Assembly: GCF_001431405.1 (NCBI RefSeq)
Contig: NZ_LDJL01000017.1
Span: 107,998-171,997 of the forward strand
From: Pseudoxanthomonas dokdonensis
Lineage (GTDB): Bacteria > Pseudomonadota > Gammaproteobacteria > Xanthomonadales > Xanthomonadaceae
Length of the DNA: 64,000 nt
Reading direction: 5' to 3'
Each line of letters starts with the position of its first letter. The first letter of the stretch is position 1. Below the pieces are notes generated by a model that was given only the letters and a program-made list of their open reading frames with translations, searched no databases and had not been told where the DNA came from. The position numbers were made by a program, and so were the translations under genes. This document shows, piece after piece, positions 26,526-36,196 of this stretch.

Positions 26526-27497
26526 TTATGGCACGGGCGCGCCACGGGCAAGGGTGAACAGGCGGTACCAGTCTTCCCGGCTCAATTCGAAGCCGTCGGC
26601 CTGGCAGGCAGCCTGCAGACGCTGGCGGCGGGTGCTGCCAACGATGGGCTGGATCCCGGCCGGGTGCCGCAACAGCCATGCCAGCAGGATCGCCTCGGCA
26701 CTGACCTCGTACTGCTTGGCGACGCGTTGCAGACCAGCGATCAGCGCGTGCGTTTCCGGCATCACCGGCACCGCACCAGTCAGTCGGCCACCGGCCAGCG
26801 GCGCCCAGGCCTGGACCAGAATCCGCTGCTGCCGGCAGTAATCCAGGGTGCCGGCAGCGGCAGCGTAGGGCGCGCCGGTGGTGTTGGCGATGATTGCTTC
26901 GTTGATCAGATGATGGTGCGGCAGGCTCAGCTCCAACTGGTTGATCACCAGCGGCTGCGTCACGTGCTGTTGCAGCAGCGCCAACTGGCTCGCGCTGTGG
27001 TTGCTGACGCCGAAATAGCGGACTTTGCCCGCGCGCTGCAGATCGTCGAATGCGCGTGCCACCTGCTCCGGCTCACCCAGTGGGTCTGGCCGGTGCAACA
27101 GCAGGATATCGAGGTAATCGGTCTGTAGCCGGCGCAGGCTGGTCTCGACCGAGCCGACGATGTGATCATGGCTGAAGTCATACCGGCCGGGCACGCCGGC
27201 ATCGGGGTCATTGGCGAAGCGGATACCGCACTTGGACTGCAGCACCATCCGCTGGCGCAGCGACGGTTGCCGCCCCAACACCTCGCCAAAGAGGATCTCG
27301 GACTTGCCGCGGGCATAGATATCGGCGTGGTCGAACAGATTGATGCCTTGTTCCAGCGCGGCCTCGATCATTTGCTCGGTGGTGCCGCGTTCCTGTTCGG
27401 TCAGCGCTGTCTGGTCCCAGGCGCGGCTCAGGTGCATGCAGCCGTAGGCAATGCGCGAGACGCTGAGGTCGGTGCGGGCAATCGGATACTGTTTCAT
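26526..27497 (-). CDS. Aldo/keto reductase (YdhF-like)
   Basis: NADPH-dependent oxidoreductase of the aldo/keto reductase superfamily, 323 residues. The TIM-barrel signatures are GCMHLSRAW near the N-terminus, catalytic NLFDHADIYARGKSE (Asp and Tyr), LQSKCGIRF carrying the lysine, LLLHRPDPL with the His, and the cofactor loop IVGSTRRQRL. The sequence resembles the YdhF/YcsN subgroup. The start MKQYPIARTDLSVSRIAYG is the conserved beginning; 17 further upstream codons were left out. Substrate unknown. Confidence 0.92.
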   Translation of the reverse strand: MKQYPIARTDLSVSRIAYGCMHLSRAWDQTALTEQERGTTEQMIEAALEQGINLFDHADIYARGKSEILFGEVLGRQPSLRQRMVLQSKCGIRFANDPDAGVPGRYDFSHDHIVGSVETSLRRLQTDYLDILLLHRPDPLGEPEQVARAFDDLQRAGKVRYFGVSNHSASQLALLQQHVTQPLVINQLELSLPHHHLINEAIIANTTGAPYAAAAGTLDYCRQQRILVQAWAPLAGGRLTGAVPVMPETHALIAGLQRVAKQYEVSAEAILLAWLLRHPAGIQPIVGSTRRQRLQAACQADGFELSREDWYRLFTLARGAPVP

Positions 27498-27591
27498 CCG
27501 CGCATATTGCCGCAGCGATGGCCGCGCGCCAATGGCCTGTGCGCGCACGCGGCTGATCGTCGGCGAGGCCTGGCGACCACCTCGCCGCAGG

Positions 27592-29118
27592 TCACGCGAC
27601 CAGCGGTTTGAAGGTGACCCCCAGATCGCGCATCGGGTCCGGCTCGCCCAGCAGATCGGCGCGAAGCAGCGGCCGCGCCTGGATCCAGTCCCTGGCTACC
27701 ACCAGATCCAGCTGTTCACCGTGGGCCAGCAGATCCAGGGTCGGGATCGGGGTCGCGTCATGGGCCCGATGCAACAGCACCGCCAGCCGCAGCAGGACCG
27801 CCTTGCGACGCGTGGTCAGCAGCAGGCGGTCGGGCAGGGCGTCGAACGCCGACTTGGGAATGCCGCGGCGATGGATGCGCACCAGTGCCGCAAGCACCTG
27901 CTGCTCCTGCCGCGAGAAGCCGGCGATGTCGGAGTTCTCCAGCACGTAGGCGCCGTGTACGTGGTACTGGCTGTGGGCGATGGCCAGGCCGACCTCATGC
28001 AACCGCGCGGCCCAGCCGAGCATGCGCGCATCATCGTCGTCCATCGACCAGACCGTACGCACCTGCTCGAACAGGCGCAGGGCAGTGGCTTCGACGCGCG
28101 CTGCCTGCACTTCGTCAATGCCGTAGCGGGTGGTCATTGCCGCAACCGAAATATCGCGCGGATCGTTTTCGCTGCCGCGGCCCAGCATGTCATGCAGGAT
28201 GCCCTCGCGCATGGCGGCCTTGCTGACGAACATGCGCTGCAATCCCAGCGCCTGGAATGCGGCCTCCAGGATCAGCACGCCACCGGCGATGATCGGCCGA
28301 CGGTCCTTGGACAGCCCGGGCAGGTCGATGTCCTCGATGCGGTTGGCCAGCAGCAGTTGATCCCGCAGCTTGGGCAACGCTTCGGCGGTGATCGCGCCCT
28401 TGGTCAGTTTCATCGCCGCGCAGATCTCGCCGATGGCCTTGTGGGTGCCAGAAGAGCCGAGGATTTCCTGCCAGCCGAGGGCGCGGTATTGACCGGCGAA
28501 CTGCTGGAACTCCGAGCCCAGCTCGGTCATCGCTTCCTGCCAGCGCTTGCGCGACAGCTTGCCGTTGGGAAAGAACCGGCGGGTGCTGGCAATGCAGCCG
28601 GCCTGCAGGCTTTCGCGCTCCAGTGGTTCCATGCCACGGCCGATGATGAACTCGGTGGAACCACCACCGATGTCGACCACCAGGCGCAGCTGGCCGGCCT
28701 TGGGAGGCTGCGCCTTGGCCACGCCCAGATAGATCAGGCGCGCTTCCTCGCGTCCGGACACCACTTCAATCGGCCTGCCCAGCGCGGCCTCGGCGGGCAC
28801 CAGGAAATCCTGCGGCCGTGACAGCTGGCGCACCGTATTGGTCGCCAGTGCGCGCACCTGCAGGCGTGGGATATTGCGTATCCGCTGGCCGAAACGGGCC
28901 AGGCATTCCAGTCCGCGATTGCGCGCCTCAATGGAAATACCACCCTTGCCGTCGAGGCCATCGGCCATGCGCACGGTTTCGCGCAGGCGGTCGATGACCT
29001 GCAGCTGGCCCAGCGAATAGCGGGCCACGATCATGTGGAAGCTGTTGGAACCGATGTCGACGGCGGCGAACTGATCGCCGTCGTGGATGGGCTGGGAGGC
29101 GGAAGCGGGGGGCGCCAT
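27592..29118 (-). CDS. ppx: Exopolyphosphatase
   Basis: Hydrolyses terminal phosphates from inorganic polyphosphate (and possibly pppGpp), cytosolic. It has 508 residues. The ASKHA nucleotide-fold start AAVDIGSNSFHMIVARYSLG is followed by phosphate-binding loop LVVDIGGGSTEFIIGRG, and a C-terminal HD-like region (GWAARLHEVGLAIAHSQYH) as in long-form Ppx. It is the last gene of a phoB-phoR-ppk-ppx run on the minus strand, so polyphosphate synthesis and breakdown share the phosphate-response locus. Confidence 0.95.
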   Translation of the reverse strand: MAPPASASQPIHDGDQFAAVDIGSNSFHMIVARYSLGQLQVIDRLRETVRMADGLDGKGGISIEARNRGLECLARFGQRIRNIPRLQVRALATNTVRQLSRPQDFLVPAEAALGRPIEVVSGREEARLIYLGVAKAQPPKAGQLRLVVDIGGGSTEFIIGRGMEPLERESLQAGCIASTRRFFPNGKLSRKRWQEAMTELGSEFQQFAGQYRALGWQEILGSSGTHKAIGEICAAMKLTKGAITAEALPKLRDQLLLANRIEDIDLPGLSKDRRPIIAGGVLILEAAFQALGLQRMFVSKAAMREGILHDMLGRGSENDPRDISVAAMTTRYGIDEVQAARVEATALRLFEQVRTVWSMDDDDARMLGWAARLHEVGLAIAHSQYHVHGAYVLENSDIAGFSRQEQQVLAALVRIHRRGIPKSAFDALPDRLLLTTRRKAVLLRLAVLLHRAHDATPIPTLDLLAHGEQLDLVVARDWIQARPLLRADLLGEPDPMRDLGVTFKPLVA

Positions 29119-29187
29119 GCGGTCTAGCCTGAGGGTTATGCCGGGTATTCTCGCAACGAATCGGCCGCGACGCGAATCGGCACCCCG

Positions 29188-31281
29188 CTAGACCTCGGAC
29201 AACAGTTGCGACTGCGCCGAATAGGGCAGCTCGCCTTCCAGCGGTTCGACCTTGTGGTAACTACCGTCGGCATTGAGCTGCCAGGCATTCTGGTTGTCGA
29301 GCAGGTAGTTGTGCAGTGCCTCGTGGTAGACGCGCTTGGCCAGCTTCGGGTCGTCAATCGGGAAGCAGGTTTCGACCCGGTGCAGCAGGTTGCGTTCCAG
29401 CCAGTCGGCGCTGGCGCAGTACAGTTCCGGTGAATCATTGTTGCAGAACCAGTAGATGCGGCTGTGCTCGAGGAAGCGGCCGACGATCGAGCGCACCCGG
29501 ATGTTCTCCGACACACCCGGCACGCCGGGACGCAGTGCACAGGCACCGCGCACGATCAGATCGATCTGCACGCCGGCCTGCGATGCCGCATACAGCGCAC
29601 GGATGATGCGCTGTTCGTTGATGGCGTTGATCTTGACGATGATCCGCGCTGGCTTGCCGGCGCGTGCATGGCGGGCTTCGCGCTCGATCTTCTTCAGCAG
29701 CCCGGCGTGCAGGGTGAACGGCGATTGCAGCAGCCGCTTGAGCCGGGTCGAGGGCGCCAGTCCCGACAACTGCTGGAACAGCAGGTTGACGTCATTGCCG
29801 ATGTCCGGGTCGGCGGTGAACAAGCCGAGATCGGTATAGGCGCGCGCGGTGCCGCTGTGGTAGTTGCCGGTGCCCAGGTGGACGTAGCGCCGCAGTTTGC
29901 GCCCCTCGCGGCGTACGATCAGCAGCATCTTGGCATGGGTCTTGAAGCCGACCACGCCGTACACGACCTGTGCGCCGGCTTCCTGCAGGCGGTCGGCGAC
30001 ACCGAGGTTGGCATCCTCGTCAAAGCGCGCGCGCAGTTCCACCACCACGGTGACGTCCTTGCCATTGCGCGCGGCCTGGATCAGCGCATCGACAATCAGT
30101 GAATCCTTGCCGGTGCGGTACAGGGTCTGCTTGATCGCCAGCACGTTGGGGTCCAGCGCCGCCTGCTTGATCAGCTCCTGCACCGGCGCGAAGCTGTCGA
30201 ACGGATGGTGCAGCAGCACGTCGCCGTCACTGATCTTCTCGAAGATGTTGTCGACGCCGCGCAGCGTCCGCGGATTGAAGGCCGGGTACTTGAGGTCGGG
30301 GCGATCGGCCAGATCGTAGACCTGGATGACCCGGTTGAGGTTGACCGGGCCATCGATCGGATACACCGCGTTTTCCGGCAGATCGAAATTCTGCAGCAGC
30401 GTGCGGACGATCGGCTTGGGGCAGTCCTGGGCGATTTCCAGCCGCACCGCCGGCCGGTAGCCGCGTCCGACCAGTTCGTCACGCAGGGCCAGCGCCAGGT
30501 TTTCCACTTCGTCCTCGTCGACCACCACTTCCGAGTTGCGGGTGACCCGGAACTGGTACGAGCCCTGGATTTCCATGCCGGGAAACAGTTCGCCGACGAA
30601 CGATGACAGCACCGAGGACAGCAGCACGAAGTCGTTGGGACCGCCGGAGACCCGCGCCGGCATGTGGATGACCCGTGGCAGCGAGCGCGGCGCGCGGACG
30701 ATGGCCAGGTGGCCGGTACGGCCGAACGCGTCCTTGCCCTTCAGCACGACCACGATGTTGAGTGACTTGTTGAGGATCTTCGGGAACGGATGCGACGGGT
30801 CCAGGCCCAGCGGCGACAACACCGGCATGACTTCGTTGCGGAAGTAGGCGCGCAGCCAGCGCGCCTGGCGCGGGGTCCAGTTGCCGCGACCGAACACGCG
30901 CACGCCGGCTTCGTTCATCGCCGGGCGCAGCACGTCGCGCCAGCAGTCGTACTGGGCCTGGACCAGTTCGGCGGCACGGTCGTGGATCCTGTTGAGCACG
31001 CTGGCCGGGCTCAGCCCGTCCGGTGCCGGCGGCAGGCCGAAATCCAGCGCATGGCGCACGGCGGCGGTGCGGATCTCGAAGAATTCATCCAGGTTGGTGC
31101 AGGAGATGCACAGGAAGCGCAACCGCTCCAGCAATGGCACCTGTGGATCCAACGCCTGCGCCAGCACCCGGAAATTGAAGTCCAGCTGCGACAGCTCGCG
31201 ATTGAGGTACAGCGCGGGATCGCGCAACGCCTCCTGGTTCTGCGCGTCATCGAAAGCAGCGGCGGCGTTGTGCAGGGTCAT
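29188..31281 (-). CDS. ppk: Polyphosphate kinase 1
   Basis: Reversibly makes polyphosphate from ATP; membrane-associated homo-oligomer. It has 697 residues, the usual length. N-terminal family start LYLNRELSQLDFNFRVLAQA, then catalytic phospho-His region GFKTHAKMLLI and second conserved His in GTGNYHSGTARAYTD, and RSIVGRFLEHSRIY near the C-terminus. Its ATG overlaps the phoR stop by four bases, so it is translationally coupled to the phosphate sensor kinase. It is expected to be induced through the Pho box upstream of phoB if the operon is read through. Confidence 0.96.
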   Translation of the reverse strand: MTLHNAAAAFDDAQNQEALRDPALYLNRELSQLDFNFRVLAQALDPQVPLLERLRFLCISCTNLDEFFEIRTAAVRHALDFGLPPAPDGLSPASVLNRIHDRAAELVQAQYDCWRDVLRPAMNEAGVRVFGRGNWTPRQARWLRAYFRNEVMPVLSPLGLDPSHPFPKILNKSLNIVVVLKGKDAFGRTGHLAIVRAPRSLPRVIHMPARVSGGPNDFVLLSSVLSSFVGELFPGMEIQGSYQFRVTRNSEVVVDEDEVENLALALRDELVGRGYRPAVRLEIAQDCPKPIVRTLLQNFDLPENAVYPIDGPVNLNRVIQVYDLADRPDLKYPAFNPRTLRGVDNIFEKISDGDVLLHHPFDSFAPVQELIKQAALDPNVLAIKQTLYRTGKDSLIVDALIQAARNGKDVTVVVELRARFDEDANLGVADRLQEAGAQVVYGVVGFKTHAKMLLIVRREGRKLRRYVHLGTGNYHSGTARAYTDLGLFTADPDIGNDVNLLFQQLSGLAPSTRLKRLLQSPFTLHAGLLKKIEREARHARAGKPARIIVKINAINEQRIIRALYAASQAGVQIDLIVRGACALRPGVPGVSENIRVRSIVGRFLEHSRIYWFCNNDSPELYCASADWLERNLLHRVETCFPIDDPKLAKRVYHEALHNYLLDNQNAWQLNADGSYHKVEPLEGELPYSAQSQLLSEV

Positions 31282-32621
31282 GCGATCTGGTTGTCCGATG
31301 GCGTATGGGTGGGATGGCGGTCCCGGGGATGCACGCGTTCGGGGCCGAAATGCACGGCAAAGGTACTACCGCGGCCGACCTCGCTGTGAATCTCCAGCCG
31401 GGCCTGGTGCAGGCTCAGCACGTGCTTGACGATCGACAGGCCCAGGCCGGTGCCACCGCTCTCGCGTGAGCGGCTGGTGGAGACACGATAGAAGCGTTCG
31501 GTGACCCGCGGCAAATGCGCGGCGGGGATGCCGTAACCGGTATCGCTGACACTGAGTACCACGCCGTCGTCCTCCTTGCGCTTCCAGCTGACGGTGATGG
31601 TGCCATCGACCGGGGTATAGCGCACGGCGTTGCTGACCAGGTTGGAGAACGCGCTGTGCAGTTCCTTGTTGGAGCCCCACAGATCGACCCCGGCGTGGTC
31701 TTCGATGATGACCTGATGACGATGCTGGCTGATCGCTTCGGCTTCGCGTCGCAGCGTCGCCAGCATCGGCGCCATCGCCACGCTTTCGTCCGGCAGGCTG
31801 TCCTGCGCTTCCAGCCGTGACAGGGTCAGCAGGTCCTCGACCAGTTGGGTCATGCGCTGCGACTGCTTCTGCATTTCCGCCAGCATCGGCGTCCACTCGG
31901 GGAATTCCTGCGGGTCGAGCATGTCCAGGTAGCCATGGACCACGGTCAGCGGCGTGCGCAGCTCGTGGGAGACGTTGGCGACGAAATCGCGGCGCATCTG
32001 CTCCAGCCGCAACAGCTTGCTGACATCGCGCGCGACCAGCAGCCAGTGATCGTCGGAGTAGGGAATCAGGCGGATGTTCAGGCGCAGGTTCGGATCGACG
32101 GGCGAAGCGGCGTCGAGCATCGGTTCGGCATTGCGACCCTCGGCCAGCCAGCGTGGAATCGGCAGCGGTTGCAGCCGGGTCCCGATGGGGGCGCCGATGT
32201 CGTTGGGGTAATCCAGGCCCAGCAGATGGGTCGCGGCCTTGTTGAACCACTGCACGCGCTGGCTGTTGCGTTCGACCACCACCACCGCATCCGGCAGCGC
32301 GGCGGCGGCGGCGCGATAGGCACGCAGCAGGTTGACCAGTCGCCGCTTGCGCCGGCGCATTTCGCTCTGGCTGCGGTGCAGCAGGCGGTCAAGTTCGTTC
32401 CACACGCCGTTGCCGCGTGCCGGTGCCAGTCGTTCGCGCGCGGTCAGCCGCAACAACACCTTGCGCAGGCGCCAGTAGTGCCAGGCCACCACCGCCAGCG
32501 CCGCGACGGTGACGAATGCCCAGACATGGCCGGCCACCCAACCCAGCAGCGCGGCCAGCAACAGCAACAGCAGCAACATGCCAAGAGTGCGGAGCCAGGC
32601 GGAACGGATGTGGGAGGGCAT
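31278..32621 (-). CDS. phoR: Phosphate regulon sensor histidine kinase PhoR
   Basis: Inner-membrane kinase/phosphatase controlling PhoB, 447 residues. Two adjacent membrane segments (about 13-30 and 32-50) leave almost no periplasmic loop, as in PhoR, which senses through the Pst transporter and PhoU. A PAS domain follows (ALPDAVVVVERNSQRVQWFN). The H-box has His219 in NVSHELRTPLTVVHGY, then the N-box FSNLVSNAVRYTP, DTGYGIP and GTGLGLSIVKH. It lies 43 bp after phoB and overlaps ppk. Confidence 0.96.
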   Translation of the reverse strand: MPSHIRSAWLRTLGMLLLLLLLAALLGWVAGHVWAFVTVAALAVVAWHYWRLRKVLLRLTARERLAPARGNGVWNELDRLLHRSQSEMRRRKRRLVNLLRAYRAAAAALPDAVVVVERNSQRVQWFNKAATHLLGLDYPNDIGAPIGTRLQPLPIPRWLAEGRNAEPMLDAASPVDPNLRLNIRLIPYSDDHWLLVARDVSKLLRLEQMRRDFVANVSHELRTPLTVVHGYLDMLDPQEFPEWTPMLAEMQKQSQRMTQLVEDLLTLSRLEAQDSLPDESVAMAPMLATLRREAEAISQHRHQVIIEDHAGVDLWGSNKELHSAFSNLVSNAVRYTPVDGTITVSWKRKEDDGVVLSVSDTGYGIPAAHLPRVTERFYRVSTSRSRESGGTGLGLSIVKHVLSLHQARLEIHSEVGRGSTFAVHFGPERVHPRDRHPTHTPSDNQIA

Positions 32622-32664
32622 GCGTGGATTGTGTCAGAGGGAGGAAATGCCGCCGGCTGGCGAC

Positions 32665-33354
32665 TCAGGTCGCGGCCGAGAACCGGTAGCCGGAGCCGCG
32701 CACGGTCTGCACCATGTTGTCGATGCCGTGCGGCTCCAGGGTCTTGCGCAGGCGCCGGATATGCACGTCGACGGTGCGCTCTTCCACGTAGACGCTGCCG
32801 CCCCACACGTGATCCAGCAACTGGGTGCGGCTGTACACGCGCTCGGGATGGGTCATGAAGAAATGCAGCAGGCGGTATTCGGTCGGACCGATAGGCACCG
32901 CGCTGTCGCCGGCGAACACCCGGTGGGCGGCACCGTCAATGCGCAGGCTGCCGACGCTGACGCTGCCGTCCTCATCGTCTTCGCGCGAGCGCCGCATCAC
33001 CGCGCGGATCCGGGCCAGCAGCTCGCGCGCGGAAAAGGGTTTGACCACGTAGTCATCGACCCCGGCTTCGAGGCCGCCAACACGATCATTCTCCTCGCCG
33101 CGAGCGGTCAGCATGATGATCGGGATGTCGCGGGTCATCGCATCCTTGCGCCAGCGCCGGGCCAGTTCCAGGCCACTGGTGCCGGGCAGCATCCAGTCGA
33201 GCAGGATCAGATCCGGCACCCGGTCGGCGATCGCGTTCTGGGCTTCGCGGGCGTCGCCGGCATGGACCGGTTCGTAGTCGCCCTTGCGCAGGGCGAAAGC
33301 CACCATGTCGCGGATGGCTGGTTCATCGTCAACGATCAGGATGTGCTTCTGCAC
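32665..33354 (-). CDS. phoB: Phosphate regulon response regulator PhoB
   Basis: OmpR-family activator of phosphate-starvation genes, 229 residues. The receiver has Asp9/Asp10, phosphoacceptor Asp53 in LLDWMLPG and Lys in [19 protein letters not shown]. The winged helix ends [15 protein letters not shown]. The start codon is GTG, preceded by AAGGA. A three-repeat Pho box lies 34-62 bases upstream, so PhoB probably controls its own operon. Followed by phoR, ppk and ppx. Confidence 0.97.
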   Translation of the reverse strand: MQKHILIVDDEPAIRDMVAFALRKGDYEPVHAGDAREAQNAIADRVPDLILLDWMLPGTSGLELARRWRKDAMTRDIPIIMLTARGEENDRVGGLEAGVDDYVVKPFSARELLARIRAVMRRSREDDEDGSVSVGSLRIDGAAHRVFAGDSAVPIGPTEYRLLHFFMTHPERVYSRTQLLDHVWGGSVYVEERTVDVHIRRLRKTLEPHGIDNMVQTVRGSGYRFSAAT

Positions 33355-33387
33355 GCGGTAGCGTCCTTGGAGGAGTGCGCCCAGTAG

Positions 33388-33416
33388 ACGACAATTTTAT
33401 GACGAAAACATGACAC
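33388..33416 (-). promoter_or_regulatory. Pho box (three half-sites) upstream of phoB
   Basis: Minus strand: GTGTCAT-gttt-TCGTCAT-aaaa-TTGTCGT. Three 7-base repeats at an exact 11-bp period with AT-rich spacers match the PhoB-binding pattern (CTGTCAT repeats). Position is immediately upstream of phoB and implies autoregulation. Confidence 0.85.
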
Positions 33417-33453
33417 CGCCGCCGGCAAAGGTCGCGACGGACAGGGAACGATG

Positions 33454-35100
33454 TCAACGGCGTTGCAGATCCGGGTCGCGGATGCCCTGGCGGCGCAGTT
33501 CCAGCACTTCCGGGGTGATGGCGGCAATCCGCGCATCAATGCGTGCGCGGGCGTAATAATCCAGATCTCCGCGTTTCTTGAGATTTTCGAGCTGGGTCAA
33601 TGCCTGTTCCGGCCGACCATTGAGATAGGTGGTTTCTGCATAGGCTTCACCGGCCCGGGCCAGGTCGCCAGCCAGCTCGTTGGCGCGGGCGTACTGCTGC
33701 TGGAAGGCCGGATCATCGGCGGCGCTGGCCATCAGCGGCCGCAGTACCGCCTGCGCGCGCCGGCCTGCTTCTTCGCCGCCTTGCTCGTTGAGTGCGGTGG
33801 CAAAGCTCAGCACGATGGCACGGTTGTTGGGGCGGCGCTGCAACAGCTGCGAATAGCGTTGGTTGGCGGCGTCCTTGCGACCCAGCCGCGATTCGGCCTC
33901 GGCCAGCGCCAGCGCCACCCACAACTGGTCCGGCTCGTCGGCGGCCAGCTGGGTCAACAAATCGTACGCCTCCACGGTCTTGCCGCCATTCAAGTAGGCC
34001 ACGGCCAGGCCGTAGCGCTGTGGGTCGGTCATCTTGCCGCCGGCGCCGCGGCGGATCGCGTCGTATTCGCGCACGGCCGCACCGGGCGTGCTGGCGCTGA
34101 GCGCGCGCAGACGTTCGCGGGCCCAGTCGAACTCGCCGGTCGCGCCGCCGTTGACGATATCCGCCGGCAGGGTGACCGACAGCGGCAGCAGCGGATTACC
34201 GCTTGGTGCCTCGGTCGCACTGATGGCCTTGGGATCGAAGCTTTCCACCCGTTTGCCGCCGCCCGGCACGCTGGTCACCAGTTGCACCTGATCCTTGCGG
34301 ATCTGTTCGGCGCGCTGCTTGGCCTCGCTGATGCGGGTGGTGGTGACCGGGTGGGTCATCAGGTAATCCGGCGCCCGCTCGCGGTCGCCACCGCGGTTGG
34401 CGCGGGTGGCCTTGTCCATGCGGCTGAAGAAATCGGCCATCGCATCGACGTCGTAGCCGGCACGCGACAACGTGCGGATGCCAAGCCGGTCGGCTTCCGA
34501 TTCGTTGGAGCGGGTGTAGTCGATCTGGCGCTGGGCCATCAGCCCCATCGCCGACGCCAGCGCCGCCTGGCTGGCCTCGCCACTGGAACTGCCGCCGGCG
34601 CTCTGCGCGACCAGGATGGCCCCCAGCATGCCCAGCAGGATCGGAATCTGGTCGCGCTGCGCACGCTCGGCGCCGCGCAGCACATGCTGCTGGGTGACGT
34701 GGGCGATCTCGTGCGACAGCACCGCGGCCACCTCGTCCTCTTTTTCGGCGGTGAGGATCAGCCCGGCGTTGGTGCCGATGTAGCCGCCGAGGGTGGCGAA
34801 CGCGTTGATCTGGCGGTCACGCATCAGGAAGAAGGTGAATGCCTGCCGCGGCGAATCACTGTCGGCGCCCAGATGGCTGCCGAGGTTCTGCAGCCATTCG
34901 TCGAGCAAAGGGTCTTCCAGCAGGTAGCCGTAATTGCGCAGCTCGCGCAGCATCATCCCGCCGTACTCGGCCTGCAGCGCTGGCGTCAGCATCTCGCCGG
35001 CCGACGAACCGATGTCCGGCAACGTGGAGGCTTGTTGTGATGTCGCCAACGGCGCAGCCAGTGCCAGGGTTATCGCAGCGATGAGGGGCAGGACGCGCAA
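33454..35100 (-). CDS. Periplasmic M48 family metallopeptidase with TPR repeats (BepA-like)
   Basis: Outer-membrane quality-control protease related to BepA/YfgC, which degrades or assists misassembled beta-barrel proteins such as LptD. M48 zinc site HEIAH in VLSHEIAHVTQQH, distal Glu in NESEADRLG; the C-terminal half carries TPR-like helices (YGLAVAYLNGGKTVEAYDLL, ADEPDQLWVALALAEAESRL). The start is uncertain: I chose TTG because CGGAGACC lies about 6 bases upstream and a signal peptide follows (RVLPLIAAITLALAAPLA). GTG at 35124 is the main alternative; the frame stays open to 35292. With TTG the protein is 548 residues. Confidence 0.88.
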   Translation of the reverse strand: MRVLPLIAAITLALAAPLATSQQASTLPDIGSSAGEMLTPALQAEYGGMMLRELRNYGYLLEDPLLDEWLQNLGSHLGADSDSPRQAFTFFLMRDRQINAFATLGGYIGTNAGLILTAEKEDEVAAVLSHEIAHVTQQHVLRGAERAQRDQIPILLGMLGAILVAQSAGGSSSGEASQAALASAMGLMAQRQIDYTRSNESEADRLGIRTLSRAGYDVDAMADFFSRMDKATRANRGGDRERAPDYLMTHPVTTTRISEAKQRAEQIRKDQVQLVTSVPGGGKRVESFDPKAISATEAPSGNPLLPLSVTLPADIVNGGATGEFDWARERLRALSASTPGAAVREYDAIRRGAGGKMTDPQRYGLAVAYLNGGKTVEAYDLLTQLAADEPDQLWVALALAEAESRLGRKDAANQRYSQLLQRRPNNRAIVLSFATALNEQGGEEAGRRAQAVLRPLMASAADDPAFQQQYARANELAGDLARAGEAYAETTYLNGRPEQALTQLENLKKRGDLDYYARARIDARIAAITPEVLELRRQGIRDPDLQRR

Positions 35101-35309
35101 GCAGGTCTCCGGGTGGGCGATCACCCCGAAGAATGACCGGTTGCAGGCGGCAGGGCGTGAACATGCGGTTAATCGAGCCAGCGTATGGTCGCATCCGCCG
35201 GTGATGCCTGCCAGCGCTTTCGGCAGGCGGTGACGCGAACCGGCGGCGCTGGAAATATCCCGTTTCGCCCCCATACCATGGCGGACACGCAACCGTCCGG
35301 AGAGCCCCC

Positions 35310-35600
35310 TTGAGCGATACCCCAGTGGCAGCCAACGCCCCCGAGATCACCATCTACAGCACCGCCATCTGCCCGTATTGCGTGGCGGCCAAGAATTTCC
35401 TGAAGAGCAAGGGCCAGTCCTGGACTGAAGTCCGCATTGATCTGGACCCGGCCGAGCGCGAGAAGATGATGGCACGCACGCGTCGCACCAGCGTGCCGCA
35501 GATTTTCATCGGCGACACTCACGTGGGTGGTTACGACGACATGGTCGCGCTGCATCGCGCCGGCAAGCTGGAGCCGCTGTTGAACGGCGGCAGCGCATGA
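35310..35600 (+). CDS. grxC: Glutaredoxin 3-type (TTG start)
   Basis: Small thiol-disulfide oxidoreductase of 96 residues using glutathione. The dithiol active site CPYC is at 21-24 after ITIYSTAI; the cis-Pro motif TSVPQIFIG and the GGYDDM glutathione-binding end are intact. The start is TTG after GGAGAG; there is no ATG or GTG near the conserved start. The stop overlaps the next gene as ATGA, so the AhpD-like protein is translated with it. A ten-residue N-terminal extension precedes the usual glutaredoxin start. Confidence 0.93.
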   Translation: MSDTPVAANAPEITIYSTAICPYCVAAKNFLKSKGQSWTEVRIDLDPAEREKMMARTRRTSVPQIFIGDTHVGGYDDMVALHRAGKLEPLLNGGSA

Positions 35601-36013
35601 GCGGCGGCGAAGCCGGCGACGCCGGTGCGGCCCGGGGTGATCGCATCGCCGAGTTCACCGCGTTCCGCCAACGCATGAACCAGCGCATCCTGGATGAGCC
35701 GAACCAGGTGGTGCGACGCTTCTTCGCCCTCGACACCCAGACGTACCAGGCCGGCGCGCTCGACGTGAAGACCAAGGAACTGCTGGGGCTGGTGGCGTCG
35801 ATGGTGCTGCGCTGTGATGACTGCATCAGCTATCACGTGGCCCAGTGCAAGGAGGCCGGGGTCAGCCGCGAGGAGTTCTTCGAGACATTCTCGGTCGGGC
35901 TGGTGGTCGGGGGTTCGATCGTCATCCCGCACCTGCGCCGGGCGGTGGATTTCCTGGACCAGCTGGAGGCCGGGCAGGGCGGCAGCGTAGCCCCGCACGC
36001 GCACGACGCTTGA
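35597..36013 (+). CDS. Carboxymuconolactone decarboxylase/AhpD-like protein
   Basis: 138-residue all-helical protein of the CMD/AhpD-like superfamily. Cys73 and Cys76 in RCDDCISYHV, with His80, match the C-x2-C-x3-H active site of AhpD-type alkylhydroperoxidases, favouring a redox role over true gamma-carboxymuconolactone decarboxylation (which lacks the pair). Flanking segments LDVKTKELLGLVASMVL and AGVSREEFFETFSVG are typical. Translational coupling to glutaredoxin suggests it receives electrons from it, an inference not shown by sequence. Confidence 0.88.
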   Translation: MSGGEAGDAGAARGDRIAEFTAFRQRMNQRILDEPNQVVRRFFALDTQTYQAGALDVKTKELLGLVASMVLRCDDCISYHVAQCKEAGVSREEFFETFSVGLVVGGSIVIPHLRRAVDFLDQLEAGQGGSVAPHAHDA

Positions 36014-36196
36014 GCCGCGCAGGAGCGCTGGCCGGCACCGGTTTGATGAACGCGCGCTGTTCGTGATGAGGCCGGGTGGCGGCTTCGCGTTTGGGAACGC
36101 AAGCCGCGATCGGGCATAATTGCGCCACTGACTTTCCCTTGCGCCCCTGGTCCGGCCCCGGCCGAAATCCACGCGCCTCTGTTTGGAACCCCAATA

